A stretch of DNA of 22,787 nt from positions 1-22,787 of IMG/VR virus record IMGVR_UViG_3300022538_000065; one strand, written 5' to 3'. The stretch comes from a virus. The notes under the pieces are model-generated. The model was not told where the DNA came from. It did no database searches and saw nothing but the letters and a program-made list of their open reading frames with translations. This document shows, one piece after another, positions 1 through 6,895 of the stretch; the first letter of the stretch is position 1; every line of letters starts with the position of its first letter. The translations under genes were made by a program, and so were the position numbers.

Positions 1-1
1 G

Positions 2-2053
2 ATTGCAACAGAAGTTTTTGGTGGCGGTGGTGAAGCTTTCGGTAAACTTCTCAAGTCTGCGGAATTTAAGAAATCTCTTGGCGAGGCAACTTCTGAAGGT
101 CTTTTGGGTATTGGTGCTTCTGGAACTACTCAATTAATGAAAGGTAGATTTAGAGGACAAGGATTCCAGTTTGCAAGAAAAACTGGGGCTATTTGGGGCG
201 AAGAGGTTGCTGCTATGAGATCTGTTCAATCTTCTATTAGTCCTTCTGTATATGCACACAATAAGATGTCTATTGATATGGAATATTTTGCTGGCAGAGC
301 TATAGGCGATATTCCAGTTTCTGAATTAAAAGGTATTCCTAATATTGCAGAAGAAGTAACAGGAGCTTTTGGTAAATTACATAAAGCTGGATATAGACAT
401 GGAGATCCTCATCTAGGCAACGTAATGATGATAGATACTCCTATGGGGCCTCGAGTAGGATTAATAGATTTTGGTGCAGCCAAAAAACTTTCTAGTTATT
501 CACCTGGAGAAGCAGTTCAACAGATTGCAACTGATATTGATGTAGCTGGTGGTGGATTGAAACAATTAATGGGTGGGTCGGCACAAATGTTCAGACCTGC
601 ATTTATGCAATCTGCAGTACAGCCTGTTCAAGAAATAGCTGAAGAGTTAGATATACTTGATATTGCTATGGGAGCCGCACCTAATAAGATTCCTAGTAAA
701 TTTCCTGCTATGCCCGAAGGCCATACATTAGCGGCCCAAGTCAGAGAAGAATTAACTGAATTCAAAGGAGATTTCGCTTCCAGGTGGGATCCGATGAGAA
801 AACTTGCTACTAAGATATATGGTGGTGCTGAACCTGCTGCATTTAAGAAACTAATAGAATCTAAAGAGTTTAGAGGTGCCATGGGAAGAGCTCTTAAGGG
901 AGAATATAAGATTATTGGTACGGGCTCTATGGCTGAGGCGCGATCATATAAAGCCAATCTTAAAATTGGTGGAGAAACCGAATCTTTCGACTTTGTTGCT
1001 AAAGTAGCTCTTGGGGCTGACCGAAAAGTATCAAGTGGCACAGGTATATTAAGATGGGAGAAAACTCTTGAAGGGAGTTATAAAGCAGAGACTAAAGCAT
1101 TGCAAGAATTAGGTACTGCCCGAGCCCCTTCGTTATATGGAGCTGGCGAAGAATTTGGTTTAAGAAATACAATCCTTATGGAAAAGTTTACAGATGTTAA
1201 ACCCTTGGCTAAGGATTTAACGGATGTAGAACATTCTACTTTAAAAGAATTTATTCAAGACGCTCATAAGAAGGGGTTTACTCATACTGACTTGCATGGT
1301 GATAATATTGTTAGAGTAATGACTCCTGAGGGCAAACCAGAAGTTGGTGTATTGGACTGGGGTATGGCAAATAGATTTGAAAAGTCTGCTGGCGTAGGTG
1401 CTCATCAGATAGAAGCAGGAGAGCAAGCATTTGGTCTTCTACAAGAAGTTTCTCAAGAAAGATTAGGTAAAGGAATTACTCTCCACGAGTATTCGCAAAT
1501 GGCTGATTTAGCTAGATTAGGATCTCATAGATTAGCAAAAGCCAATGATCCGACAAGTAAATTGGGTATATACGGGATTAATGCAATATATGATGTAGGG
1601 AGTAGCCGTGTATCTGAGGAATCTCTTAAAACTGTATTTGGTCATGTATTAGATTATCACAAGTCTACTAAGTCAACTTTAGCACCTATTATATCAGGAG
1701 AACCACTTGTATTTAAAACTCTGGTTAAAGGCCGGCCGGCAAAAATGATAGAGGATGTAGAACTTCCTCCGGATAATCTAGATAAAGCTATTGTTGCTAA
1801 TAAACGTATTGATAAAATGGCTCACGATAAAACTTTATTAGCAGAGAATGAGGCTACTATGGCAATTTTAACTAAAGCTGATAGTCCTCGTAAAGAATTA
1901 AAGCGAAAGATTGCAATAGATTCAATAACTATTGCTGCTAAAAGAAATAAACGATTTTATGACCGATCTCAACAATCAGTTGGTATCGGATTACGAAGTG
2001 CTAGTCGAGCTACTAAGGGCCATACTGGGTTTGGCTCGACAACCATTAGTTAA
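2..2053 (+). CDS. Tandem kinase-like domain virion protein (5' end outside window)
   Basis: The reading frame is open from base 2, so the start lies upstream and 683 residues are visible (numbered here from base 2). Two kinase-like domains follow each other. Domain 1 has a glycine loop GIGASG (36-41), a lysine in FARK (60), a helix-C-like glutamate (67), the catalytic loop HGDPHLGN (133-140) and IDFG (155-158). Domain 2 has IGTGSMAEA (305-313), VAK (lysine 334), a glutamate (363), HTDLHGDN (428-435) and LDWG (451-454). The catalytic-loop style resembles the ABC1/UbiB, RIO and aminoglycoside-phosphotransferase side of the kinase superfamily rather than classic Ser/Thr kinases. Each domain is preceded by a similar leader helix, so the unit was duplicated. 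About 230 residues after domain 2 lack a recognisable fold and end in a Gly/Ser-rich tail. Kinase-like identity is clear from motifs; substrate, and whether the protein is packaged in the virion, are inference from its position before the terminase. Confidence 0.85.
   Translation: MATEVFGGGGEAFGKLLKSAEFKKSLGEATSEGLLGIGASGTTQLMKGRFRGQGFQFARKTGAIWGEEVAAMRSVQSSISPSVYAHNKMSIDMEYFAGRAIGDIPVSELKGIPNIAEEVTGAFGKLHKAGYRHGDPHLGNVMMIDTPMGPRVGLIDFGAAKKLSSYSPGEAVQQIATDIDVAGGGLKQLMGGSAQMFRPAFMQSAVQPVQEIAEELDILDIAMGAAPNKIPSKFPAMPEGHTLAAQVREELTEFKGDFASRWDPMRKLATKIYGGAEPAAFKKLIESKEFRGAMGRALKGEYKIIGTGSMAEARSYKANLKIGGETESFDFVAKVALGADRKVSSGTGILRWEKTLEGSYKAETKALQELGTARAPSLYGAGEEFGLRNTILMEKFTDVKPLAKDLTDVEHSTLKEFIQDAHKKGFTHTDLHGDNIVRVMTPEGKPEVGVLDWGMANRFEKSAGVGAHQIEAGEQAFGLLQEVSQERLGKGITLHEYSQMADLARLGSHRLAKANDPTSKLGIYGINAIYDVGSSRVSEESLKTVFGHVLDYHKSTKSTLAPIISGEPLVFKTLVKGRPAKMIEDVELPPDNLDKAIVANKRIDKMAHDKTLLAENEATMAILTKADSPRKELKRKIAIDSITIAAKRNKRFYDRSQQSVGIGLRSASRATKGHTGFGSTTIS
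5..88 (+). repeat. Kinase-unit leader repeat, copy 1
   Basis: Encodes residues 2-29 of the partial kinase protein. It aligns with copy 2 on the pattern ATxxxGGxxxAFxKLxxSxEFxxxxGxA. The match is at protein level; the DNA has diverged. It directly precedes the glycine loop of kinase domain 1. Confidence 0.75.
806..892 (+). repeat. Kinase-unit leader repeat, copy 2
   Basis: Encodes residues 269-297 and sits just before the glycine loop of kinase domain 2, at the same distance as copy 1 from domain 1. The spacing of 267 residues between copies defines the length of the duplicated unit (leader helix plus kinase). Confidence 0.75.
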
Positions 2054-2064
2054 AGTATTATACT
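2036..2064 (+). promoter_or_regulatory. Possible sigma70-like promoter before the glycine-rich genes
   Basis: TCGACA at 2036-2041 (5 of 6 to TTGACA) and TATACT at 2059-2064 (5 of 6 to TATAAT) are separated by 17 bases, the ideal spacing. Transcription would begin near 2071, shortly before the SD at 2084-2090. In AT-rich DNA such matches arise by chance, and late phage genes often use phage-specific promoters, so this is a candidate only. The -10 element overlaps the inverted repeat TATACTT/AAGTATA (2059-2065 and 2068-2074). Confidence 0.3.
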
Positions 2065-2097
2065 TACAAGTATATACCTTTTTAGGAGGTTGATAAT

Positions 2098-2673
2098 ATG
2101 TTAGGTGGAATAGTAAGTGCGATGGGGCATGTAGGACGCTTTGCTAAAAGAGCAGGTATTGGTGCTGCTGCAGGTGGTGCTCTAGGGCTTATGAATACAG
2201 GTGACTTGGGTGGCATGGCCGGCGGAGCTGCTATGGGTGCTGCTGCGGCCGGTATAGGCATACCAGCTGTTTCTAGAATGGCTTCGAATAGAGGATTATC
2301 TTTTGCTGGTGCTGCTGGCAGTGGATTAGGATTCTTAGGTAGAGGTGCTGCAAAAATGAGAGGGGCTGGTATCGGTATGATGGGTCGTGGTGGTAGGATT
2401 GGAAGCAATGTAGGACTAGGAATGAGTGCAGCAGGTCGTCTCGGTGTTAGTGGAGCTACTGCAGGTATTTCTGCTCTTGGTAGACCTGGTGTTAGTATTG
2501 CTGTAAATAAATGGGGCGGTCGTGGATTAGCAGCTATGGGCGTCGGTTCTGCTGCATATATAGGCTCATCTGTAATCGGATCTAATCGAGGATACAGCGG
2601 ATCAGCTGGACTTATGGGTGGCTCTCTTCCACAGATGGGCAAACTACCCACTATTGAGGACCGTATAAAGTAA
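2098..2673 (+). CDS. Gly/Ala-rich glycine-zipper protein, probable virion-internal or membrane-active
   Basis: A 191-residue protein dominated by Gly and Ala. Start ATG 2098 is fixed by a strong SD AGGAGGT at 2084-2090. Residues 20-55 are a nearly continuous GxxxG/AxxxG pattern, and further Gly-rich stretches with regularly spaced Arg or Lys run to about 175 (for example around 80-115 and 115-135). The last 15 residues are polar, ending TIEDRIK. No signal peptide or enzyme motif is visible. Glycine-zipper sequences are known for tight helix packing in membranes and pores. Between the kinase gene and the next glycine-zipper gene, a role in genome ejection or as an internal head protein is plausible but unproven. 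The family is not recognised. Confidence 0.85.
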   Translation: MLGGIVSAMGHVGRFAKRAGIGAAAGGALGLMNTGDLGGMAGGAAMGAAAAGIGIPAVSRMASNRGLSFAGAAGSGLGFLGRGAAKMRGAGIGMMGRGGRIGSNVGLGMSAAGRLGVSGATAGISALGRPGVSIAVNKWGGRGLAAMGVGSAAYIGSSVIGSNRGYSGSAGLMGGSLPQMGKLPTIEDRIK

Positions 2674-2689
2674 TTATTAAAGAGTTAAT

Positions 2690-3463
2690 ATGGCATACAA
2701 TAATTGGTTTCCCAAAAATCCAAATCCAGATCCTGGATTCTTAGGCAAAACTCGTTGGTCTACTCATGTTTGGGGAAGACAAACCTTTGCTAAGGGTTTT
2801 GCTCGAGGAGGATTGGCATATACAGCATTTGCGCCTAGTCGTAAGGAAATGTTATTAAGCCCTTGGAGAATGAAAACTCATCCTGGTTCTGCTCAATATA
2901 TAGAGAATCTTAGAAAGCTTCAAAGTATAACTCCGGCAAATAAAAGCAGAAGAATAAATAAAGCTATAGAACAGGCTCGTAAAGCTAAGCCTAGAGGTAT
3001 GAGTGGTCATTTATTGGGCATTGGCATGACTGCAGCAGTAGTTGTAATACCTGCTATGATGGCTGAAGGTGGATTGCATGAGAAGGCTAGAGTGGCTACT
3101 ACTGGTATTGGCCTAGAAGCCGGCTGGCTTGTGGGATCAAAAGCAGGTATGGGTATTGGGGCAGCAATTGGTAGTTATGTTCCTATAGTTGGAACTGCAG
3201 TAGGTGCTGGTGTGGGATGGATTGCTGGTGGTATCGCCGGAGGTATTGCTGGGGGAGAATTAACAGAGGCTTTAACTCGGATACCAGATCGTATGGTAGA
3301 TAAAGAACGAGAACGCCGCAGGTTAGACTGGGGCCAACATACTAAAGCTTTTCAAACACAAAGAGCCCATACAATGAGGCAGCAATCCTTAGCTGCTATG
3401 AATCGTGGACAAATGTCTGCTCGTTCATTATTGGGCCAGGAATCTGTATTTGTACATAGGTAG
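2690..3463 (+). CDS. Glycine-zipper protein with hydrophobic segment, probable virion-internal protein
   Basis: A 257-residue protein starting 16 bases after the previous gene; ATG 2690 has only a weak AAAGAG-type SD. The N-terminal 100 residues are basic and aromatic (Trp/Pro-rich start, then a Lys/Arg helix at 70-102). Residues 105-125 form a membrane-like hydrophobic stretch, and 137-190 are a long glycine zipper (repeated GxxxG, for example GAGVGWIAGGIAGGIAGG). The C-terminal part, 195-257, is charged and helical with a run of Glu/Arg at 205-212. The layout of basic head, membrane-inserting centre and charged tail fits an ejected, membrane-active virion protein better than a soluble enzyme. 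No catalytic motif is seen. Function is inference. Confidence 0.87.
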   Translation: MAYNNWFPKNPNPDPGFLGKTRWSTHVWGRQTFAKGFARGGLAYTAFAPSRKEMLLSPWRMKTHPGSAQYIENLRKLQSITPANKSRRINKAIEQARKAKPRGMSGHLLGIGMTAAVVVIPAMMAEGGLHEKARVATTGIGLEAGWLVGSKAGMGIGAAIGSYVPIVGTAVGAGVGWIAGGIAGGIAGGELTEALTRIPDRMVDKERERRRLDWGQHTKAFQTQRAHTMRQQSLAAMNRGQMSARSLLGQESVFVHR

Positions 3464-3494
3464 ACATGAATACATTCTCAGATAAGGAATAGTA

Positions 3495-5432
3495 ATGCCA
3501 TTAGAATCATCTGATACCCTTGTTGATCTGAGACAAATTAGTCTACCTTTTGATTTAGATGAGGTTTCTGAGCAATGTCATAAGTGTGTTCGTAAGCAGC
3601 TAAAGAAATATGAGAAGTTTGTTGACAATGATAGCAAATCAACCAAAGATAGATTTATTGTCCCTTGTACTGGAATACCAAAAGAATATATTAATCCTAG
3701 TTTGAAACCTATGTTTCCTACCGAGGAAGCTTGGGAAGAAGCTGTATCAACTTTAGACATAGTTAAATGGGTAGCAAGAAACTTAAAATTACCTAACGGA
3801 GAATATTGGATTGCTAGATGGTACCAAGAAGAAGTTTTAAGATGCTCATCTAAACGTAAAGTTCTAAGAATGGCCAGAAGGATCGGCAAAACAGATAGTG
3901 TATGTGTCGAAATTTGTTATCGTTTATTTACTGAGTCTAATATAAAAATTGTTGTGGCTGGTCCTCAAAAGTCACATACAGAAGAAATTATTACACGTGT
4001 TCGTGCTTTTATAAAAAATAATTCTATTTTATCCAGTATGGTAACTAGAGATGTTTCTGCACCATGGTATGAAATATTACTTAGTAATGGTTCTAGACTT
4101 CGTGGTTTTGCTGCAGGTACTAAGGGTAAGGGCGCCGGGACTGGTGTTCGTGGCCAGGACGCTGATTATCTTTACATCGAGGAGATGGATTTTGTAGACG
4201 AAAATGCTATTCGGGGAGCTGTTCTGCCTATTCTACAAACTACTCCAGATACTGCATTGGTAGGCTTCTCTACCCCGTCAGGATTTCAGACCCCCTATTA
4301 TATGTTGTGCGAACAAAGCCCCAACTATATAGAATTCCATTATGACTACAAAGTACTATCTCACTGGCGAAATGTAGAGATGGAGCGTTCTGCATTCACA
4401 GAAGAAGACTGGCAGCATGAGTTCCTTGCAAGCTGGGGTTCATCTGAATCGGGCGTATATAAACCATCATATATCGATAGAGCTCTTAAGGTTTATAAAT
4501 ATTCAGATATATCTTATTCGCCTATGTGGAGATACTGTATCGGAACTGATTGGAATGAAAAATATGGTACTGAGTTAGTTGTTCTAGGATACGATACAGC
4601 GACAGGTAGATTTCAGGTAGTAGAGACGGTTCGAGTTGAAGGGATGGAATTTACACAGCTTGCTGGTATTAATAGGTTATTAGAATTAAACAAGAAGTGG
4701 AAGCCAGTTTTTATATATATAGATTCGGGAAATGGCAGCACGAACCATGAATTATTAAGGAAAACAGCCATGGAAAACAGACATCCTGGCGGAGATAGAG
4801 ATACAGCAAAACTTTTAGATATTTTAAAGAAGTATGACGCTGGAGCTTCAATTAGCATTAAAGATCCTATAACTAGTGAGGAAAGTAAAGTGCCAGCTAA
4901 GGCATTTATGGTAAATGCTTCAATTCGTATGTTCGAACAAAATAAAATAAGTATTTCTTCCCACGATAATATTTTAGAAAAGCAGTTAAGAAATTATATC
5001 ATCGAACGTTATACTCCTACAAAAGCTCCGGTATATGGATTAGAGAATAAACAGATATTAGATCATAGACTTGATGCCCTTAATTTGGCTATTGTTGCTT
5101 TTCATTTAGAATTTGATGACTTGCATACAGTACATGTGGTAACATCTGTAGCAGCTATTCCGGATCCCAGAACACAGTCAGGTTATAAAAACAGAATGGC
5201 ACAACGAGATCAAGAATATAATCCAGAAGATCGTAGATTAGAAGGACCTTTAAATAAAAGCTCGACATATTTTAGGACTCCAGCTAGATTAGATAATATG
5301 AGAGGCACAACTAAAATTGATAGGCCTGGTTGGGATTATGATCGAGAAGACGAGAGAAGAGCAGAATGGCTACAGAGACGAAGAACTAGAGCTCGTATTC
5401 AGCGAGATCGCCCAAAACGCACAACATTTTAA
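3495..5432 (+). CDS. terL: Terminase large subunit (packaging ATPase and headful nuclease)
   Basis: A 645-residue DNA-packaging motor protein, close in length to T4 gp17. The ATPase domain shows a terminase-type Walker A RMARRIGKT (125-133), Walker B YLYIEE (225-230, with catalytic E230) and coupling motif FSTPSG (258-263). The RNase-H-like nuclease domain shows GTDW (D352), YIDSG (D410) and LDHRLDALN (D523, D527), the expected acidic triad regions. The N-terminus has a CHKC pair (28-31) of unknown meaning. The last 60-70 residues are strongly Arg-rich and look disordered, which would suit DNA or portal contact. Start ATG 3495 has AAGGA at 3484-3488. The protein should dock on the portal and cut and pump DNA with a small terminase subunit, which is not recognisable in this window. 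Confidence 0.97.
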   Translation: MPLESSDTLVDLRQISLPFDLDEVSEQCHKCVRKQLKKYEKFVDNDSKSTKDRFIVPCTGIPKEYINPSLKPMFPTEEAWEEAVSTLDIVKWVARNLKLPNGEYWIARWYQEEVLRCSSKRKVLRMARRIGKTDSVCVEICYRLFTESNIKIVVAGPQKSHTEEIITRVRAFIKNNSILSSMVTRDVSAPWYEILLSNGSRLRGFAAGTKGKGAGTGVRGQDADYLYIEEMDFVDENAIRGAVLPILQTTPDTALVGFSTPSGFQTPYYMLCEQSPNYIEFHYDYKVLSHWRNVEMERSAFTEEDWQHEFLASWGSSESGVYKPSYIDRALKVYKYSDISYSPMWRYCIGTDWNEKYGTELVVLGYDTATGRFQVVETVRVEGMEFTQLAGINRLLELNKKWKPVFIYIDSGNGSTNHELLRKTAMENRHPGGDRDTAKLLDILKKYDAGASISIKDPITSEESKVPAKAFMVNASIRMFEQNKISISSHDNILEKQLRNYIIERYTPTKAPVYGLENKQILDHRLDALNLAIVAFHLEFDDLHTVHVVTSVAAIPDPRTQSGYKNRMAQRDQEYNPEDRRLEGPLNKSSTYFRTPARLDNMRGTTKIDRPGWDYDREDERRAEWLQRRRTRARIQRDRPKRTTF

Positions 5433-5445
5433 ATAGGAGAATGTT

Positions 5446-5910
5446 ATGAGTTTACAATTATATTACAAAGAGAATGATCAATTTATAGCAATAACTAAAG
5501 ATAGTGATTTAACAAATCCTTTAATTATGGTTCATAATGGCAAAACCGGAGATACTGTTACTATACAATTATACGTTAGGAATACTGATGTTGCTAAATG
5601 GTATTCTAATATAATTGTGACACCGGTAGATTTGGTAGATGCGGATCCATATGGTGATGTTATTTATTCAGAGACTGGTTGGGGAGTTAAATTATCCCAG
5701 GGAGCCGAGGAGCCAACCTCAGGCGAATGGGAAGATATTGCATGGGGAAATTCTATTAATATGGCAGATATTGGTTCTGATGCAGCAGCAGATACTACAA
5801 CTTATTTACCACTTTGGTATTTAGAGACATGTCCACCTAATACAGATGCTCAAGTTAAAACAGATATAGTGGTTAATGTTTCGTATACCGAAAATGCTAT
5901 TACTGGATAG
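5446..5910 (+). CDS. Beta-rich putative structural protein (unknown)
   Basis: A 154-residue acidic protein with alternating hydrophobic and polar residues typical of a beta sandwich (for example around 30-48, with a GDTVTIQLYVRN stretch, and a final strand near 138-148). No signal peptide or catalytic motif. SD TAGGAGA lies at 5434-5440 before ATG 5446; an earlier ATG at 5441 is out of frame. Sitting 13 bases after the terminase and within the head genes, it is likely a small virion protein such as a capsid decoration or neck component. I do not recognise the family. Confidence 0.85.
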   Translation: MSLQLYYKENDQFIAITKDSDLTNPLIMVHNGKTGDTVTIQLYVRNTDVAKWYSNIIVTPVDLVDADPYGDVIYSETGWGVKLSQGAEEPTSGEWEDIAWGNSINMADIGSDAAADTTTYLPLWYLETCPPNTDAQVKTDIVVNVSYTENAITG

Positions 5911-5917
5911 ATGTTAC

Positions 5918-6094
5918 ATGAAGAATAATATAACCAAAGAAGAAATGAAGAAACGGCTTGCTGATTGGATTAATTCGGAAGAAGGCCAAAGAGCGATGAA
6001 AGAGGCTTGTGAGAGAGCTAATGCTGCAACTGATTATTTAAAGAAGGCAAGAAAGATAGATTGGTGGAGACTCCATGAGCCTTTTACAATTTAG
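5918..6094 (+). CDS. Small helical hypothetical protein (58 aa)
   Basis: ATG 5918 is preferred. An in-frame ATG at 5876 lies inside the upstream gene and would add residues unlike the rest, whereas 5918 follows that gene's stop by 7 bases with a purine-rich GGATAG ahead. The product is charged and helical (EEMKKRLADW, then REKR-type residues) with a Trp pair near the C-terminus (IDWWRLHEP). It is tightly packed between neighbours and co-directional, so it is likely translated with them. Function unknown. Confidence 0.7.
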   Translation: MKNNITKEEMKKRLADWINSEEGQRAMKEACERANAATDYLKKARKIDWWRLHEPFTI

Positions 6095-6102
6095 GAATAA
6101 TA

Positions 6103-6522
6103 ATGGACGCGAATAAACTTAAAGAAATTTTAAAGCCCAGAGATCGTTCTTTGCTAGATGCGCAGACAGGTAGTTCGTGGATACCTCGAGAACCCAAAGA
6201 AGTAATTTTACCTTATGTCAGTGACGAAGAAGAGAAAGTAGATTTAACAACTGTAGATGGTAAACGTAAGAAAGCTAAAGAAATATATGATAATTACGGC
6301 AAGATAATTGATACCTGTACTACAATGAAAACAGAGATTGAAGAACGTTGTAAAAATGTAGTTGTGGACTTAAATCCATCTGAACATTTGCCTATTATTG
6401 AGGCTGTTAGAAGAGTTTTTGGAACTGATGGTCGACGAATTACTTTTGAGATGTATAAGAAATGTATCGAAAATCTTGCTAGATTGTCGGATAATAATAT
6501 CCCTATTCCAGGAGAGAAATAA
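6103..6522 (+). CDS. Helical hypothetical protein (139 aa)
   Basis: Begins 8 bases after the previous stop with TAGGAA ahead of ATG 6103. The first 60 residues are polar with Pro and acidic runs; residues 60-135 look mainly helical, with Lys/Glu-rich amphipathic patterns (KKAKEIYDNYGKII, then EMYKKCIENLARL). There is no zinc, membrane or enzyme motif. A small helical protein near the terminase could be an assembly chaperone or a small terminase subunit, but no helix-turn-helix is evident and I would not assign it. Confidence 0.85.
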   Translation: MDANKLKEILKPRDRSLLDAQTGSSWIPREPKEVILPYVSDEEEKVDLTTVDGKRKKAKEIYDNYGKIIDTCTTMKTEIEERCKNVVVDLNPSEHLPIIEAVRRVFGTDGRRITFEMYKKCIENLARLSDNNIPIPGEK

Positions 6523-6523
6523 A

Positions 6524-6895
6524 ATGATGATTATGGCACCAATAGATCAGTCTGTATATATGGAAACTGCTACACAGATAATCTACTGTAAACTTTTCCC
6601 TTTAATAGTTCAGGATTTCTTAACTCGACATGATGGTGTAGAGATGATGAAGTCGAATAATTTACCATTTGCTAGTAGAGTAGTTGTGAAACCTGGGCAA
6701 GCAGTTAGTGTGCCTCCTGGAACAGGCAGTACTACTTCTCCAGGCTCTGGTAACGGTACAGGGCAAGTAACTCCTATTTATAATGGTAAGACTTTGTTGC
6801 CACAAGACGAACAGTTAAAACAAGAGAAGAAAGCTATTGAGGATGCTGGTGGAGTTACTACTTCTAATATTGTAAACAAAGCCTTGGGTGGATAG
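6524..6895 (+). CDS. Hypothetical protein with Gly/Ser/Thr-rich linker (123 aa)
   Basis: The frame is open further upstream, but the start is set at ATG 6524 by AGGAGAG at 6511-6517 and because it abuts the previous stop. A helical N-terminal half (about 1-45, starting MMIMAPIDQS) is followed by a flexible Pro/Gly/Ser/Thr linker (about 58-85) and a short polar helical C-terminus. The next gene's ATG follows its stop immediately. No known family recognised; a structural or assembly role is guessed only from position. Confidence 0.8.
   Translation: MMIMAPIDQSVYMETATQIIYCKLFPLIVQDFLTRHDGVEMMKSNNLPFASRVVVKPGQAVSVPPGTGSTTSPGSGNGTGQVTPIYNGKTLLPQDEQLKQEKKAIEDAGGVTTSNIVNKALGG

Noticed and set aside
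104-106. TTG as the start of the kinase gene
   Set aside because: The frame is open to the window edge, and upstream residues match the leader repeat of the second unit, so the protein continues upstream.
1730-1741. GC-rich GGCCGGCCGGC patch in AT-rich DNA
   Set aside because: It is simply the in-frame codons for a KGRPAK-type segment; no symmetry or context suggests a regulatory or integration site.
2082-2651. Long reverse-strand ORF of 189 codons, Pro/Ala-rich
   Set aside because: It mirrors the Gly/Ala-rich forward gene; such composition gives open antisense frames. The forward frame has the perfect SD and fits the operon.
5639-5824. Forward ORF of 61 codons in another frame inside the 154-aa beta-rich gene
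   Set aside because: No SD and low-complexity translation; the enclosing frame has a proper start and context.
6398-6523. Earlier in-frame ATG for the 123-aa protein
   Set aside because: It would overlap the upstream gene by 125 bases without an SD; ATG 6524 has AGGAGAG at the right distance.
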